Source: a virus
Direction: 5' to 3' (one strand)
IMG/VR virus record: IMGVR_UViG_3300024054_000151
Span: 1-22,786 of that record
Length of the DNA: 22,786 nt
The position numbers were made by a program, and so were the translations under genes. A model generated the notes under the pieces. That model saw only the letters and a program-made list of their open reading frames with translations. It was not told where the DNA came from and did no database searches. Positions 7,234 through 14,704 of the stretch are shown piece after piece. Numbering within the stretch: the first letter of the stretch is position 1; every line of letters begins with the position of its first letter.

Positions 7234-8802
7234 TCATTGGTTCAAGAACTGCTGCACGGCTTCTTCGCCGTATTGTGCGATGGCGTCTTGCAGGTCGGAT
7301 TCGGAGATGCCTTTCTGCGAGGCGGCTGCTGTAAGATTTGAAGAAACATTATGTGTTGCGTAATCGACAAGGAAACTGGCACCATCAGACCTGCCAGTAA
7401 GATTGTTGATATTTTGTATGTACTGATTATTGGCGTTGTCGTAACTACGTTTTGAGGATTGGTACTTTGATTCAATGGTCTTTTTTATGTTTTCGCGTGC
7501 CTGCTTTGACAAGAAACCGGTTCCGGCTATTGCCTGTGTAATGCCTTTACCATAAGCATTTACCCATGATTGTGCATATTTCTGCGCAGTGGCATACTCA
7601 CCCTCCCTTACGACGCTTCCCGGATCGAGAGCTTTAGCGAGAGAATAGATAAGTGCTTGGTCGTCGGCTGGGTTCCGCGTATTCGCGTCAATTGATGTTG
7701 CGAAATTATATCCCTCCTGAACGGTAGCGAAGTTCTGTACAACTGGTTCGGTCGAGTACTGGTTTACTTTTGCTCGAACTGCAGTAGCAGTAGTACTCGA
7801 AAGGCCGGAATATAGTTGCTCATTCGTTCCAACTCCACCACCGCCAACGGATGCTGCTTTATTTGGCGTTAATCCTTTCCCGATTGCGATAATCTTCGAC
7901 GTGTCGCCGTCCCAATTCGACGGCATGAACAGAAGCCGGTCGCCTGCATCAACGGATTTGCTATATTCGGGAGGCAGCCCGAGGTCTGTGGATTCGATTT
8001 GAATCTTGCCGGTGAGCGGATTTTGCGTGGCGACGATGTAGTAGCCGTTCTCCACGCGCTTATCGAGAATCGTCTCCTGTGGCCGGTTGAGGGTGAAAAG
8101 CGCTTTGAGGCGCTGTTCGCCGCCGAGCTGCTGGGCAAGGTGAGCATAGGAGTCGGGGTCGGTCGCTTTGAGGCCGTCGGCCGTCACACCTCCCTTGGCG
8201 AGGTCGGTGAGTTGGGTGACGGCTTCCTGGGCGCGCTCAGTCTTGCGCTTGAGGATGTTTTCTGCACTTGCACGGGCGTCGAGGCGGCTCTGGCGGGCTT
8301 CTTCGAGGGCACTTGCGCGGATGTTACTGAGAAGCGACTGGATAGCCACGGCACGCTCGTTCTGTATCTTGGCATTGTCCTTTTGGTTTATCTGCGTTGT
8401 TTCGTTCGCGGCTCGTCCTGCTTCGCTCGAACCTGCAAGCCCCGTGAGCACAGACACAGAATCTGTGCTGCGTGAGCGGCCCTCGTTGATGGTCTTCTGT
8501 TCGGCAAGCAGGTCGTCGTAGTGGCGAGTGAGCGCGTCTATCTGGCCTTGGGCGGCTTGCATCTTTTGAGCTTGTATCTGCTCTGTGGTCTGGGGAGATT
8601 GAAAGGTGTCGAGGTAGTCCGATGCAGCCTGTTCGTTGGCGGTGTAGCGGGGGACGTAGGTAGCAGGTGCGGCGGGTGTAGTAGCGGGTGTGGTTGGAGT
8701 AGAATGCGTTGGAGTTTTCGACGCATTGTACGCCGCGACACGCTCGTTATACTGCGGTATCGTTTCCTCTGCCTTCTTGTAGTAAGTGGTGTCGGTTGGC
8801 AT
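7234..8802 (-). CDS. Probable internal/ejection virion protein (522 aa)
   Basis: This is a 522-aa protein. Residues 30-55 are a Thr/Pro/Ala linker, and about 60-215 are long alpha-helical and coiled-coil like, rich in Gln/Ala/Arg/Glu. A beta-containing middle follows, then a helical C-terminal half. The motif LAKALDPGSVVREGEYA (about residues 385-400) is one I know from structural or internal virion proteins of tailed phages, where a DPGSVVRE element is recurrent. It starts three nt after the fibre stop at 8806, and its stop lies 1 nt from the next ATG (7232), so the two large proteins are co-expressed. A role as ejection or tail-lumen protein is inferred. DNA composition shifts inside the gene: the 3' part is AT-rich (37% GC at 7441-7500), the 5' part GC-rich. 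Confidence 0.55.
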   Translation of the reverse strand: MPTDTTYYKKAEETIPQYNERVAAYNASKTPTHSTPTTPATTPAAPATYVPRYTANEQAASDYLDTFQSPQTTEQIQAQKMQAAQGQIDALTRHYDDLLAEQKTINEGRSRSTDSVSVLTGLAGSSEAGRAANETTQINQKDNAKIQNERAVAIQSLLSNIRASALEEARQSRLDARASAENILKRKTERAQEAVTQLTDLAKGGVTADGLKATDPDSYAHLAQQLGGEQRLKALFTLNRPQETILDKRVENGYYIVATQNPLTGKIQIESTDLGLPPEYSKSVDAGDRLLFMPSNWDGDTSKIIAIGKGLTPNKAASVGGGGVGTNEQLYSGLSSTTATAVRAKVNQYSTEPVVQNFATVQEGYNFATSIDANTRNPADDQALIYSLAKALDPGSVVREGEYATAQKYAQSWVNAYGKGITQAIAGTGFLSKQARENIKKTIESKYQSSKRSYDNANNQYIQNINNLTGRSDGASFLVDYATHNVSSNLTAAASQKGISESDLQDAIAQYGEEAVQQFLNQ

Positions 8803-8805
8803 AGG

Positions 8806-10206
8806 TTAGATCGTGTACCACCGAACGACGACGATGCCGCCGGTGCCAGCGCCTCCTGCCGGTGTTCCTGCTGCCCCGTCGCTTGCGCCGCCCCCTCCTG
8901 CGCCATAGCCGACGCCCGCGCCACCGTTGCTTGTGCCATCGACGGAACCAGGGCCTCCATGACCGAAGACAGACTCGCCGCCATCACCTCCTAAGACAGT
9001 CGCGGTGCCGGAGAAGTGGCCAGTGCCGCCGGTGCCGCCAGTTACTCCGAAATCACCATTTGTCGTGCTGCCGCCTGCACCTCCCGCAGTGCCGGTGTTA
9101 TCGCTTCCGCACGAACTGCCGCCGGTGCCGCCGTTTGCGGTTATCGTAGTTGCTCCTGCGAAAGAAGAGTTGCCGCCGTTGGTGCCGGTGCCGCTGCCGT
9201 CGGTATCTCCTGCGCCTCCTGCGCCGATGGTGACAGTTACGTTGCCGGTGACGGATACTATTGCGCGCGCGTATCCGCCTGCTCCGCCGCCTCCTGCCGC
9301 ACATTCGCCTGTAGCAGATGCTCCGCCCCCTCCTGCGCCGCCTCCCACAACTTCGACTTCGACTTTCGATACATTCGATGGTTTGACCCATGTGCCGTTC
9401 GCCGTGAAGACGGTCGTTGTTGCTTGCGGGTAGGTGTAGAGAGTCGTGGTCGAAATGAAATAGTTATCAATCTTTCCGCTATTCTGCGTCACCACGATAC
9501 GCAAAGGAGCAGTCGCGCTGTTGTACGTTGAAGTGGCAGACGACGCGGGAATGGCGAGATTGCCAGAGCTGCCTGCTGATGTGGATGATGCCGATTCGAT
9601 TTGAGTGGCGAGTTCAACGACGCCTTTTGCAACTGCCGTCGCGTCAATGACGCCTGCGCCATTGAATGCGAGTCCGGTGATGAACCCGTAATCGCATATT
9701 TCATCGGCGCTCGCGCAATCAGGTGTGGTCGTAGAGTATTTGAGTATATTGTTGTAGGTGTCCTCGCCGTTTGCCTGTGCTTTGAGGATTTGAATCACGG
9801 GGTAGTCGGTTATTTTCACGCTCGCGCCGCGACGGTGGGCGAATTGCAGCGCAGATACTGTCGTCGTGCCGGTTGCCTGCGAGATGCCGCGCGACATGCT
9901 GGTGACGGATGTGCCGGAGATGGTGCCGCAGACGGTCTCCGCCTGTGCGCTTCCTTCATCAATCGTAAAGCACTGGTAGCCCGACAGTGATCCGCCGCCG
10001 CGCACGGAATTGGCGGAAAGCGTCATGCTGGTAGCCGATGACGTGATCGGTGCGGCAAGCGAAGTCTCGAAGTTAGCGGTAGCGCTCGGCAGAGCTGCGC
10101 CAAGTGACGGTACCTGGGACAGCGGCACCTGCGGCTCGGGCGAACCGGTGATGAACCCGACGAGAGAAGAAAGAATGAAAAGTGTTGCAAAGAGTATGTT
10201 GGCCAT
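8806..10206 (-). CDS. N-terminally anchored fibre with glycine-rich receptor-binding-like domain
   Basis: This is a 466-aa protein. Residues 2-20 (ANILFATLFILSSLVGFIT) form one hydrophobic helix without clear AxA cleavage, so it is a signal anchor or a lipid-free signal. Residues about 45-175 hold a domain with GYQCFTIDEG, MSRGIS, FAHRRGASVKITDYP and a Cys pair in PDCASADEICDYG; I know this layout from many Patescibacteria proteins. Residues 288-460 are strongly Gly-rich (GGGAGGGG and similar) after the phage-type sequence VFTANGTWVKPSNVSKVEVEV, which resembles Gly-rich tail-fibre or adhesin tips. Start ATG 10206 lies 37 nt after the hub-like gene; the upstream frame extension only shadows that gene. 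Probably a host-recognition fibre. Paired Cys suggest folding outside the cytoplasm. Confidence 0.65.
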   Translation of the reverse strand: MANILFATLFILSSLVGFITGSPEPQVPLSQVPSLGAALPSATANFETSLAAPITSSATSMTLSANSVRGGGSLSGYQCFTIDEGSAQAETVCGTISGTSVTSMSRGISQATGTTTVSALQFAHRRGASVKITDYPVIQILKAQANGEDTYNNILKYSTTTPDCASADEICDYGFITGLAFNGAGVIDATAVAKGVVELATQIESASSTSAGSSGNLAIPASSATSTYNSATAPLRIVVTQNSGKIDNYFISTTTLYTYPQATTTVFTANGTWVKPSNVSKVEVEVVGGGAGGGGASATGECAAGGGGAGGYARAIVSVTGNVTVTIGAGGAGDTDGSGTGTNGGNSSFAGATTITANGGTGGSSCGSDNTGTAGGAGGSTTNGDFGVTGGTGGTGHFSGTATVLGGDGGESVFGHGGPGSVDGTSNGGAGVGYGAGGGGASDGAAGTPAGGAGTGGIVVVRWYTI

Positions 10207-10243
10207 AAGTGAATAGTAACGAATGGTAATGGTTTTGTAGCGA

Positions 10244-12136
10244 TTATATTGTATGGGCAGGTATACTTTTTTTCCCTTTGTCGCGGATGTCCTTGAACGT
10301 GATGGAGTGAACCGACACATACCCGACATCCTGGGCTTCAAGCTTGACGCGCACAAAATTGAACCGGTCTGAGTTTATGGGAAAATCTATCTCGTAAGGG
10401 GACGCACTAGCGTCGCCGCCACCACCGAGGATTTTTGAGCCGATGATGGGATTACCGATAGAGGTCAAAACGCCGGTATCAACGTATGAGCCGTCACCGT
10501 CGATAGTCTGTACCTCGGTAAACGCGCCGCCATCATAGGAAAGAGATACTTTGAGCGATTGATTTGGTTGTATCAGTCCGTCGATGACCATTCGGCGGCA
10601 GGTTTTGAGGTGGTCGGTGCCGAGATTGAGGTCGGAAGAAGTCCAGTAGTTTGATATAACATCTCCATCTTCATCGAAGCCGGAAAAAATAGTGTACACG
10701 TTGTTCGTAACAGAATCACCTGCGACAAGCGTACCGCCGTACGTTGCAAGGCATGATGCGTAGTAGTCGAGCGCGTCCCATGCGCCGGAAATGACGTTGC
10801 GGACGAACATGCGCGAGTTGTACTCATTTGCGACGCCTGACACTTTCTCCTGCACGCAGAAAATCTCAAAGTCGCCCCAGCGATACGCGACGCAGTAATC
10901 AAACGAATACGACGAAAGGTCGAGCGCGTCCGATATTGAAAGCGGCTCGATGGTGGTTGAGTTGGTGCCTTGGAGGACTTGGAGGCGGCGAAACTTCGGG
11001 TCGGTCGGGCGCGAGAGGTCGGCGAATATGATACCTTCGGGTGTCTGCCACGCTGCGCGGGGATACGGTATGCCGATATTGCGATAAACAAGGTTTGTAG
11101 AGGTCGTGTCGTCGAGCGTCGCGGTGAATTGCCATGTCTTCAAGAGATGGAAGCAATACTCGATGTTGTTGATGTTGAACACAGCCATGAGATTGCCGCC
11201 GCCGTCATCTTGGCGGAATGATTTACCCTGTCCGTTCGCTGACCCCGAGTAATCGAGGATGCCGGTGCTTGTGGCTGTCTCGTGGTAGTAGGAACAGGTG
11301 ATGGCTTGAAGATTCGCGGGAGCGACGGCGAACGTGACGGATACCGCGCCGGTCGCGTAGTTGACAGTGCCGGTGCCACCTGCGCTGCCGACCATGTTTC
11401 CATTGCGGTCATCGGTGAATGTCTCGGTGCCGTCGGTAACAGATATGTACATGGCAGTCTTAGGCGCTGAAATGGCTGCGAGTGTATGCGCGAACGTGGT
11501 GGTGGAACCGTCGCCAGTGCCGTATGCCTCGCCGGTAACTTGCGTGAAGCTCGAAAGCTGCGCTTTGTCGATATACGAGAGATAGAGGCCGGTCTTGTCG
11601 TTATTCCCTGCCGTAGTGCCGTTGCGCTGACCCGCAAAAGAACGGTTTTGTCCGATATGGAAGACGCCAAAACGATATGTGGTAACTGACTGGTTTACGG
11701 CACTCCCTGGATTTGCTGCTGGTATCTTATAAATGCCAGAATTAGGGGAACCGAGGTACATGAATGAACCGGCGAGTCCTTGGTACGCTTGAAACCATAC
11801 ATCCTCGCCGTCTGCACCGCTTGGTAATAGATTGGTGCTGACTTCTATAGCATCATCGGTGGCTACATCGTAGTATTTGACTTTTCGTCCATGGGAGTAC
11901 CACGGAATCTCGGTGCCGTCGTAGCGGATGCCGATGCCGAGGCCGGTTATTTTTCCTGTCCCTGTCTGCTCTGTGGTGCCAAGACGCGCGTAGCCACGTC
12001 GCAATTCGATATGGTCTTTATGCGTTCCCGTTATCCAGTTCTTGCTGTCCGGCGAGTATCCTGGCTTGAGGGTCTTGATGTCTTTTACAGATGTCTGCAA
12101 GCCTAGAAACTCGCTCAAGACGAAATCAGGAATCAT
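10244..12136 (-). CDS. Tail hub / P22 gp10-like beta-rich tail protein
   Basis: This is a 630-aa protein. It opens with a conserved style, LKPGYSPDSKNW followed by ELRRGYARLG (residues 23-53), that I associate with hub or nozzle proteins of short-tailed phages, which are beta-propellers. Regular strand repeats with Trp/Tyr/Asp (AWQTPEGIIFADLSRPTD, WGDFEIFCVQE) continue to the C-terminus. Residues about 201-290 (GEAYGTGDGSTTTF ... GAVSVTFAVAPA) look like an inserted Ig-like or carbohydrate-binding-like module. It overlaps the adaptor gene by 11 nt. Position after the adaptor and absence of tape-measure or tube genes support a podovirus tail role: closing the portal channel and forming the tail tube. 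The P22 gp10 or T7 gp12 equivalence is inference from order, size and fold style. Confidence 0.6.
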   Translation of the reverse strand: MIPDFVLSEFLGLQTSVKDIKTLKPGYSPDSKNWITGTHKDHIELRRGYARLGTTEQTGTGKITGLGIGIRYDGTEIPWYSHGRKVKYYDVATDDAIEVSTNLLPSGADGEDVWFQAYQGLAGSFMYLGSPNSGIYKIPAANPGSAVNQSVTTYRFGVFHIGQNRSFAGQRNGTTAGNNDKTGLYLSYIDKAQLSSFTQVTGEAYGTGDGSTTTFAHTLAAISAPKTAMYISVTDGTETFTDDRNGNMVGSAGGTGTVNYATGAVSVTFAVAPANLQAITCSYYHETATSTGILDYSGSANGQGKSFRQDDGGGNLMAVFNINNIEYCFHLLKTWQFTATLDDTTSTNLVYRNIGIPYPRAAWQTPEGIIFADLSRPTDPKFRRLQVLQGTNSTTIEPLSISDALDLSSYSFDYCVAYRWGDFEIFCVQEKVSGVANEYNSRMFVRNVISGAWDALDYYASCLATYGGTLVAGDSVTNNVYTIFSGFDEDGDVISNYWTSSDLNLGTDHLKTCRRMVIDGLIQPNQSLKVSLSYDGGAFTEVQTIDGDGSYVDTGVLTSIGNPIIGSKILGGGGDASASPYEIDFPINSDRFNFVRVKLEAQDVGYVSVHSITFKDIRDKGKKSIPAHTI

Positions 12137-12830
12137 ACCGATTGACAGTTCCTAGTCGCGGGTAAGCGTAGAGGTCGGTCGGATCATTGGTGTCGAGTGT
12201 GGAGAGAGCGCGTTCGTCGTCCCACTTTTCCATTGCATTTTTGAGCGATTGCATGACGGCGAAGTTCTGCGGCGACTGGCGAGCCGAGATGGTGTCGTAG
12301 TCAACGCCGCCTTGATAGATGCCGATGGCGTAGAAGCCGAGAAGCGGGAGAAATCGAGAAGGGAACAGCGACCACACGGCGCTTGCGCTGGTGAGGTCTA
12401 TCGCGGTCGATGTGGCAAGGTAGTTGAGGTAGAGGGTGCCGTTGAACGCTACCACGCCGTTGAAGTACAGATTGCCCGCGTTCTCGTCATAGACGAATGT
12501 GCCGCCTGCGTCTTTGTATTCGAGCCGTCGGTCAAAAGGAACTTGTCGGTAGTAGTCTATGCGGTTTGAACCATCGAACAGGCGTATCGGTGTATCGCTG
12601 TAGAAGCGCGAGAAGTCGGTGATAGTGGACAATGACTTGGCAGTCTGCCAGGTGTTGCTCGTCGTGAGCGAAAGTGAAGTGTCAGTCTTTCTCAACACCA
12701 TCCACGGGCGTTCTTCTTCGATGATGGTGCGAGCGGTGTTGACCAAGACATCGAGAAGGTCGGCGTCGATTGCGGCCCCACTGTTGAGAGAGGTGATGAA
12801 TGTAGAAAGCTGCGCTCCGGTGGAAATCAT
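12126..12830 (-). CDS. Putative head-tail adaptor/connector
   Basis: This is a 234-aa protein with an N-terminal helical part containing LLDVLVNTARTIIEEERPWMVLRKTD (quoted here only as landmark; residues about 24-50), a beta-rich middle (VYDENAGNLYFNGVV) and a helical C-terminus rich in acidic residues. The 'LL..A..IIEEERPW..L' start is one I have seen in phage structural proteins encoded just before the tail hub. Its start overlaps the preceding stop as ATGA and its end overlaps the hub gene by 11 nt. By order (portal, scaffold, capsid, adaptor, hub) it is the likely counterpart of P22 gp4 or T7 gp11. There is no catalytic motif. The function is inferred from context. Confidence 0.55.
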   Translation of the reverse strand: MISTGAQLSTFITSLNSGAAIDADLLDVLVNTARTIIEEERPWMVLRKTDTSLSLTTSNTWQTAKSLSTITDFSRFYSDTPIRLFDGSNRIDYYRQVPFDRRLEYKDAGGTFVYDENAGNLYFNGVVAFNGTLYLNYLATSTAIDLTSASAVWSLFPSRFLPLLGFYAIGIYQGGVDYDTISARQSPQNFAVMQSLKNAMEKWDDERALSTLDTNDPTDLYAYPRLGTVNRYDS

Positions 12831-13627
12831 ACGGCGATTTTTGATATGTCGATCGGGCTCGGTTGCTGTTCTTTCGGTTGTTCCGGCTGCTGGCGGATGG
12901 CGAACGTTGAAGTGAACTCGGCCTGATCCATCGCTTGCTTGACGGTTGATTCCACTTTCTGAATGATGCTGCTTTCAAGCTTTGCGAGCATGTCCTTTAC
13001 CTCTTGAAAATCGGCACCGTTCGTTTCGGTGTCTCGCTGTATCTTTTCAAGTACGGGTGAAAGGTCAGTCGCGGGAGTCACTTCTTTTTCTTCGATAGCG
13101 CGCATCGCTCGTTCGACCGCTGTAAGAACAGGCGAAAAGTTGGGTTTTTCGATGGTCGGCTTTGCGCGGTCAATCGCGCTTAGAATCTCGTTGGTTCTGT
13201 CAACCGGCATCTGTTGTTTGGGGATTTTTACCGGCTCCGGTTTCGGAAGCTTGCTCAATTCGTCTTTGACGATATAACGAAGTTCTGCTGCGTCGATACC
13301 TCCGCCGCCGCGCATAAGCGGCATGACGCGCTCCTGCACGAGATAGGTGTTTTCCTCGTCGCCATAATTCGAGTTTTTGGTCGTGTAGCCGCTGTCCGTG
13401 TAGACCGATGTGACAATGGAGATGTAGAACCCTTGCCCCGACGGGTCGGCAGGAACCTGCCAGTCTTTCTTGAACCGCTGCGAGCCCTTGTCGGTTAGGT
13501 TGAGGGTGTCGATGATGGCATCTGTGTAGGCATTGCGGATGACGGCACGGACGTAGTTCGTGTCTGTGTCAAGGTGGTTGGCCAATTGCCGCACCACTGT
13601 GAAGTTTGCTTGCGGCTGGAGATTCAT
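12827..13627 (-). CDS. Virion-associated protein with conserved N-terminal domain and helical tail
   Basis: This is a 266-aa protein. Residues 1-100 form a compact beta-type domain (LDTDTNYVRAVIRNAYTD; RFKKDWQVPADPSGQGFY; VYTDSGYTTKNSNYGDEE). I recognise this as a recurring domain of unknown function in phage structural clusters. Residues about 110-250 are charged and helical with Pro/Lys spacers and a coiled-coil like tail (QEVKDMLAKLESSIIQKVEST); the end is Gln/Pro-rich. It follows a signal-peptide protein after 6 nt and overlaps the adaptor start in an ATGA. Structural or assembly function is likely; a more precise role cannot be read. Confidence 0.5.
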   Translation of the reverse strand: MNLQPQANFTVVRQLANHLDTDTNYVRAVIRNAYTDAIIDTLNLTDKGSQRFKKDWQVPADPSGQGFYISIVTSVYTDSGYTTKNSNYGDEENTYLVQERVMPLMRGGGGIDAAELRYIVKDELSKLPKPEPVKIPKQQMPVDRTNEILSAIDRAKPTIEKPNFSPVLTAVERAMRAIEEKEVTPATDLSPVLEKIQRDTETNGADFQEVKDMLAKLESSIIQKVESTVKQAMDQAEFTSTFAIRQQPEQPKEQQPSPIDISKIAV

Positions 13628-13633
13628 AAGCGG

Positions 13634-14176
13634 TCAGAATGTCGCGGCTCCGATGCAGGTATGTTCGCCGTCGCCGGATGCTCCTGTTAGCCCTGCTGCG
13701 CTTTCTACGACGATGCAGCGAGTCGCGTAGTACGCAGTCGTCTGTATGTCGCTCATCGAAGCGACAACGGTTGACGTGGCCCCCTCTATGGGAATCGTCT
13801 GCTGTGTCGCGGACGACGTTGCGGATGTGAGCTTGTAGTAATCATTCCAATTCGTACCATCGCGTGATGTCTGTATCTTGAATGTCGATGTGGCTGTGCT
13901 CGTCGTGGCGATACCGCCATGCGAGAAGTAAAAGGTCACTTTCTTCGCACCGGCTATGACGAAATGCCCGCCGCCGCCTGAAAGGTTGGTGGATGTGGCA
14001 GCGGTCGTCGTCGCGGAGAAGAAATCAAAACGCTCGTATGAGTTCTCTTTCGTGTCAACGCCGAAAGAGACGCCTGCAAAAGCGATAGTCGCTACCGCGA
14101 AAAGGACAAGGAAGCTGATAAGAGCAAATGCGCTGATGCGTAGTGCGTTCGTCATAGGGCTTTTATTATTACTCAT
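13634..14176 (-). CDS. Small exported protein with Sec signal peptide
   Basis: This 180-aa protein has a basic/polar start and a hydrophobic core (residues about 15-32) ending in TIAFA/GVSFG, a good signal-peptidase site near residue 34. The mature 145 residues are Thr/Ser/Ala-rich and beta-like (HFVIAGAKKVTFYFSHGG; FKIQTSRDGTNWNDYY), resembling a jelly-roll type domain. Two Cys near the end (ATRCIVVES, EHTCIGA) could form a disulfide after export. ATG 14176 gives MSNNKSP; a second ATG at 14155 would still retain the signal. A GC-rich hairpin sits directly upstream. Finding an exported protein between capsid and adaptor genes is odd for a phage. I do not recognise the family. Confidence 0.6.
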   Translation of the reverse strand: MSNNKSPMTNALRISAFALISFLVLFAVATIAFAGVSFGVDTKENSYERFDFFSATTTAATSTNLSGGGGHFVIAGAKKVTFYFSHGGIATTSTATSTFKIQTSRDGTNWNDYYKLTSATSSATQQTIPIEGATSTVVASMSDIQTTAYYATRCIVVESAAGLTGASGDGEHTCIGAATF

Positions 14177-14184
14177 AATCCCAT

Positions 14185-14207
14185 CCCAACCCCCGTGAGG
14201 GGCTGGG
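14185..14207 (-). promoter_or_regulatory. GC-rich hairpin 8 nt upstream of a start codon
   Basis: In the minus-strand RNA, CCCAGCCCC pairs with GGGGUUGGG around a short loop (UCACG). One position is A/C on the plus strand but G-U in the minus RNA, so the fold suits the transcribed strand. No U-tract follows, so it is not a standard terminator. It lies between stop 14219 and ATG 14176 and could tune translation or stabilise the processed mRNA. Confidence 0.45.
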
Positions 14208-14218
14208 TGGAATCGTGA

Positions 14219-14692
14219 CTAGATTCGCGGACACTTGCCGTACCCCCACAAGACGATGCCTTGCTGCGTTCCGCCGCCGAAACCGGCGGTGATTGAAGCA
14301 CCGTCGATGTTGAGCGTGGAAGAAGCGAAGAACATCTGCTTAATGGGCGTTGCGGTCGAGGTGGCGTAGGTCTGCACGCATCCGACGATGACGGTCGAAG
14401 TCGCGGCGTTCGTGGTGGTAACGTCGACGTTACCACCAGCGGTCGTCGTTGCGGAAGTCGTAAGACCTGTGAACGTCGCCGCCGCAGTGCTGGTGAGCGC
14501 GGCCGAAGTCGTGATGGCTCCGGTGCTCGACACCGCGAACTGGCCGGTCGTTCCCGCATCCAGGCCGTTGTAGAAGTGCTGCGTGATCTGGCTGTAGACT
14601 CCGCCGAACGTCTTGCTTTGCAACTGTGCTGCGATGAACCCTATCACCACTCCTGCGATGACACATGCGATTGCTTTGGTGATGTCACTCAT
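14219..14692 (-). CDS. Small membrane-anchored, Thr/Ser-rich protein
   Basis: This is a 157-aa protein. Residues 7-23 (AIACVIAGVVIGFIAAQ) form one hydrophobic helix. The rest is Thr/Ser/Ala-rich and fibre-like (GTTGQFAVSSTGAITTSAAL, 47-66; AGGNVDVTTTNAATSTVIVG). It ends with a Cys near C-terminal GKCPRI and another in VGCVQTYATST, so a disulfide is possible if exported. 'G.FAVSSTGAITTSAALTST' style repeats are ones I know from Patescibacteria surface proteins and phage fibres. It sits 12 nt downstream of the capsid gene. It could be a head-decoration or surface protein, or an anchored short fibre. No family was recognised with certainty. Confidence 0.55.
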   Translation of the reverse strand: MSDITKAIACVIAGVVIGFIAAQLQSKTFGGVYSQITQHFYNGLDAGTTGQFAVSSTGAITTSAALTSTAAATFTGLTTSATTTAGGNVDVTTTNAATSTVIVGCVQTYATSTATPIKQMFFASSTLNIDGASITAGFGGGTQQGIVLWGYGKCPRI

Positions 14693-14704
14693 AGAAGCGA
14701 TGGG

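Noticed and set aside
9016-9531. Plus-strand Cys/Ala/Arg-rich frames opposite the Gly-rich fibre tip
   Set aside because: Gly-rich GGN codons read backwards give Ala/Pro/Cys-rich frames. No independent evidence of a gene.
10207-10356. Upstream extension of the Gly-rich fibre to 10356
   Set aside because: The added part overlaps the hub-like gene and would place a basic stretch before the hydrophobic anchor. The ATG at 10206 is better.
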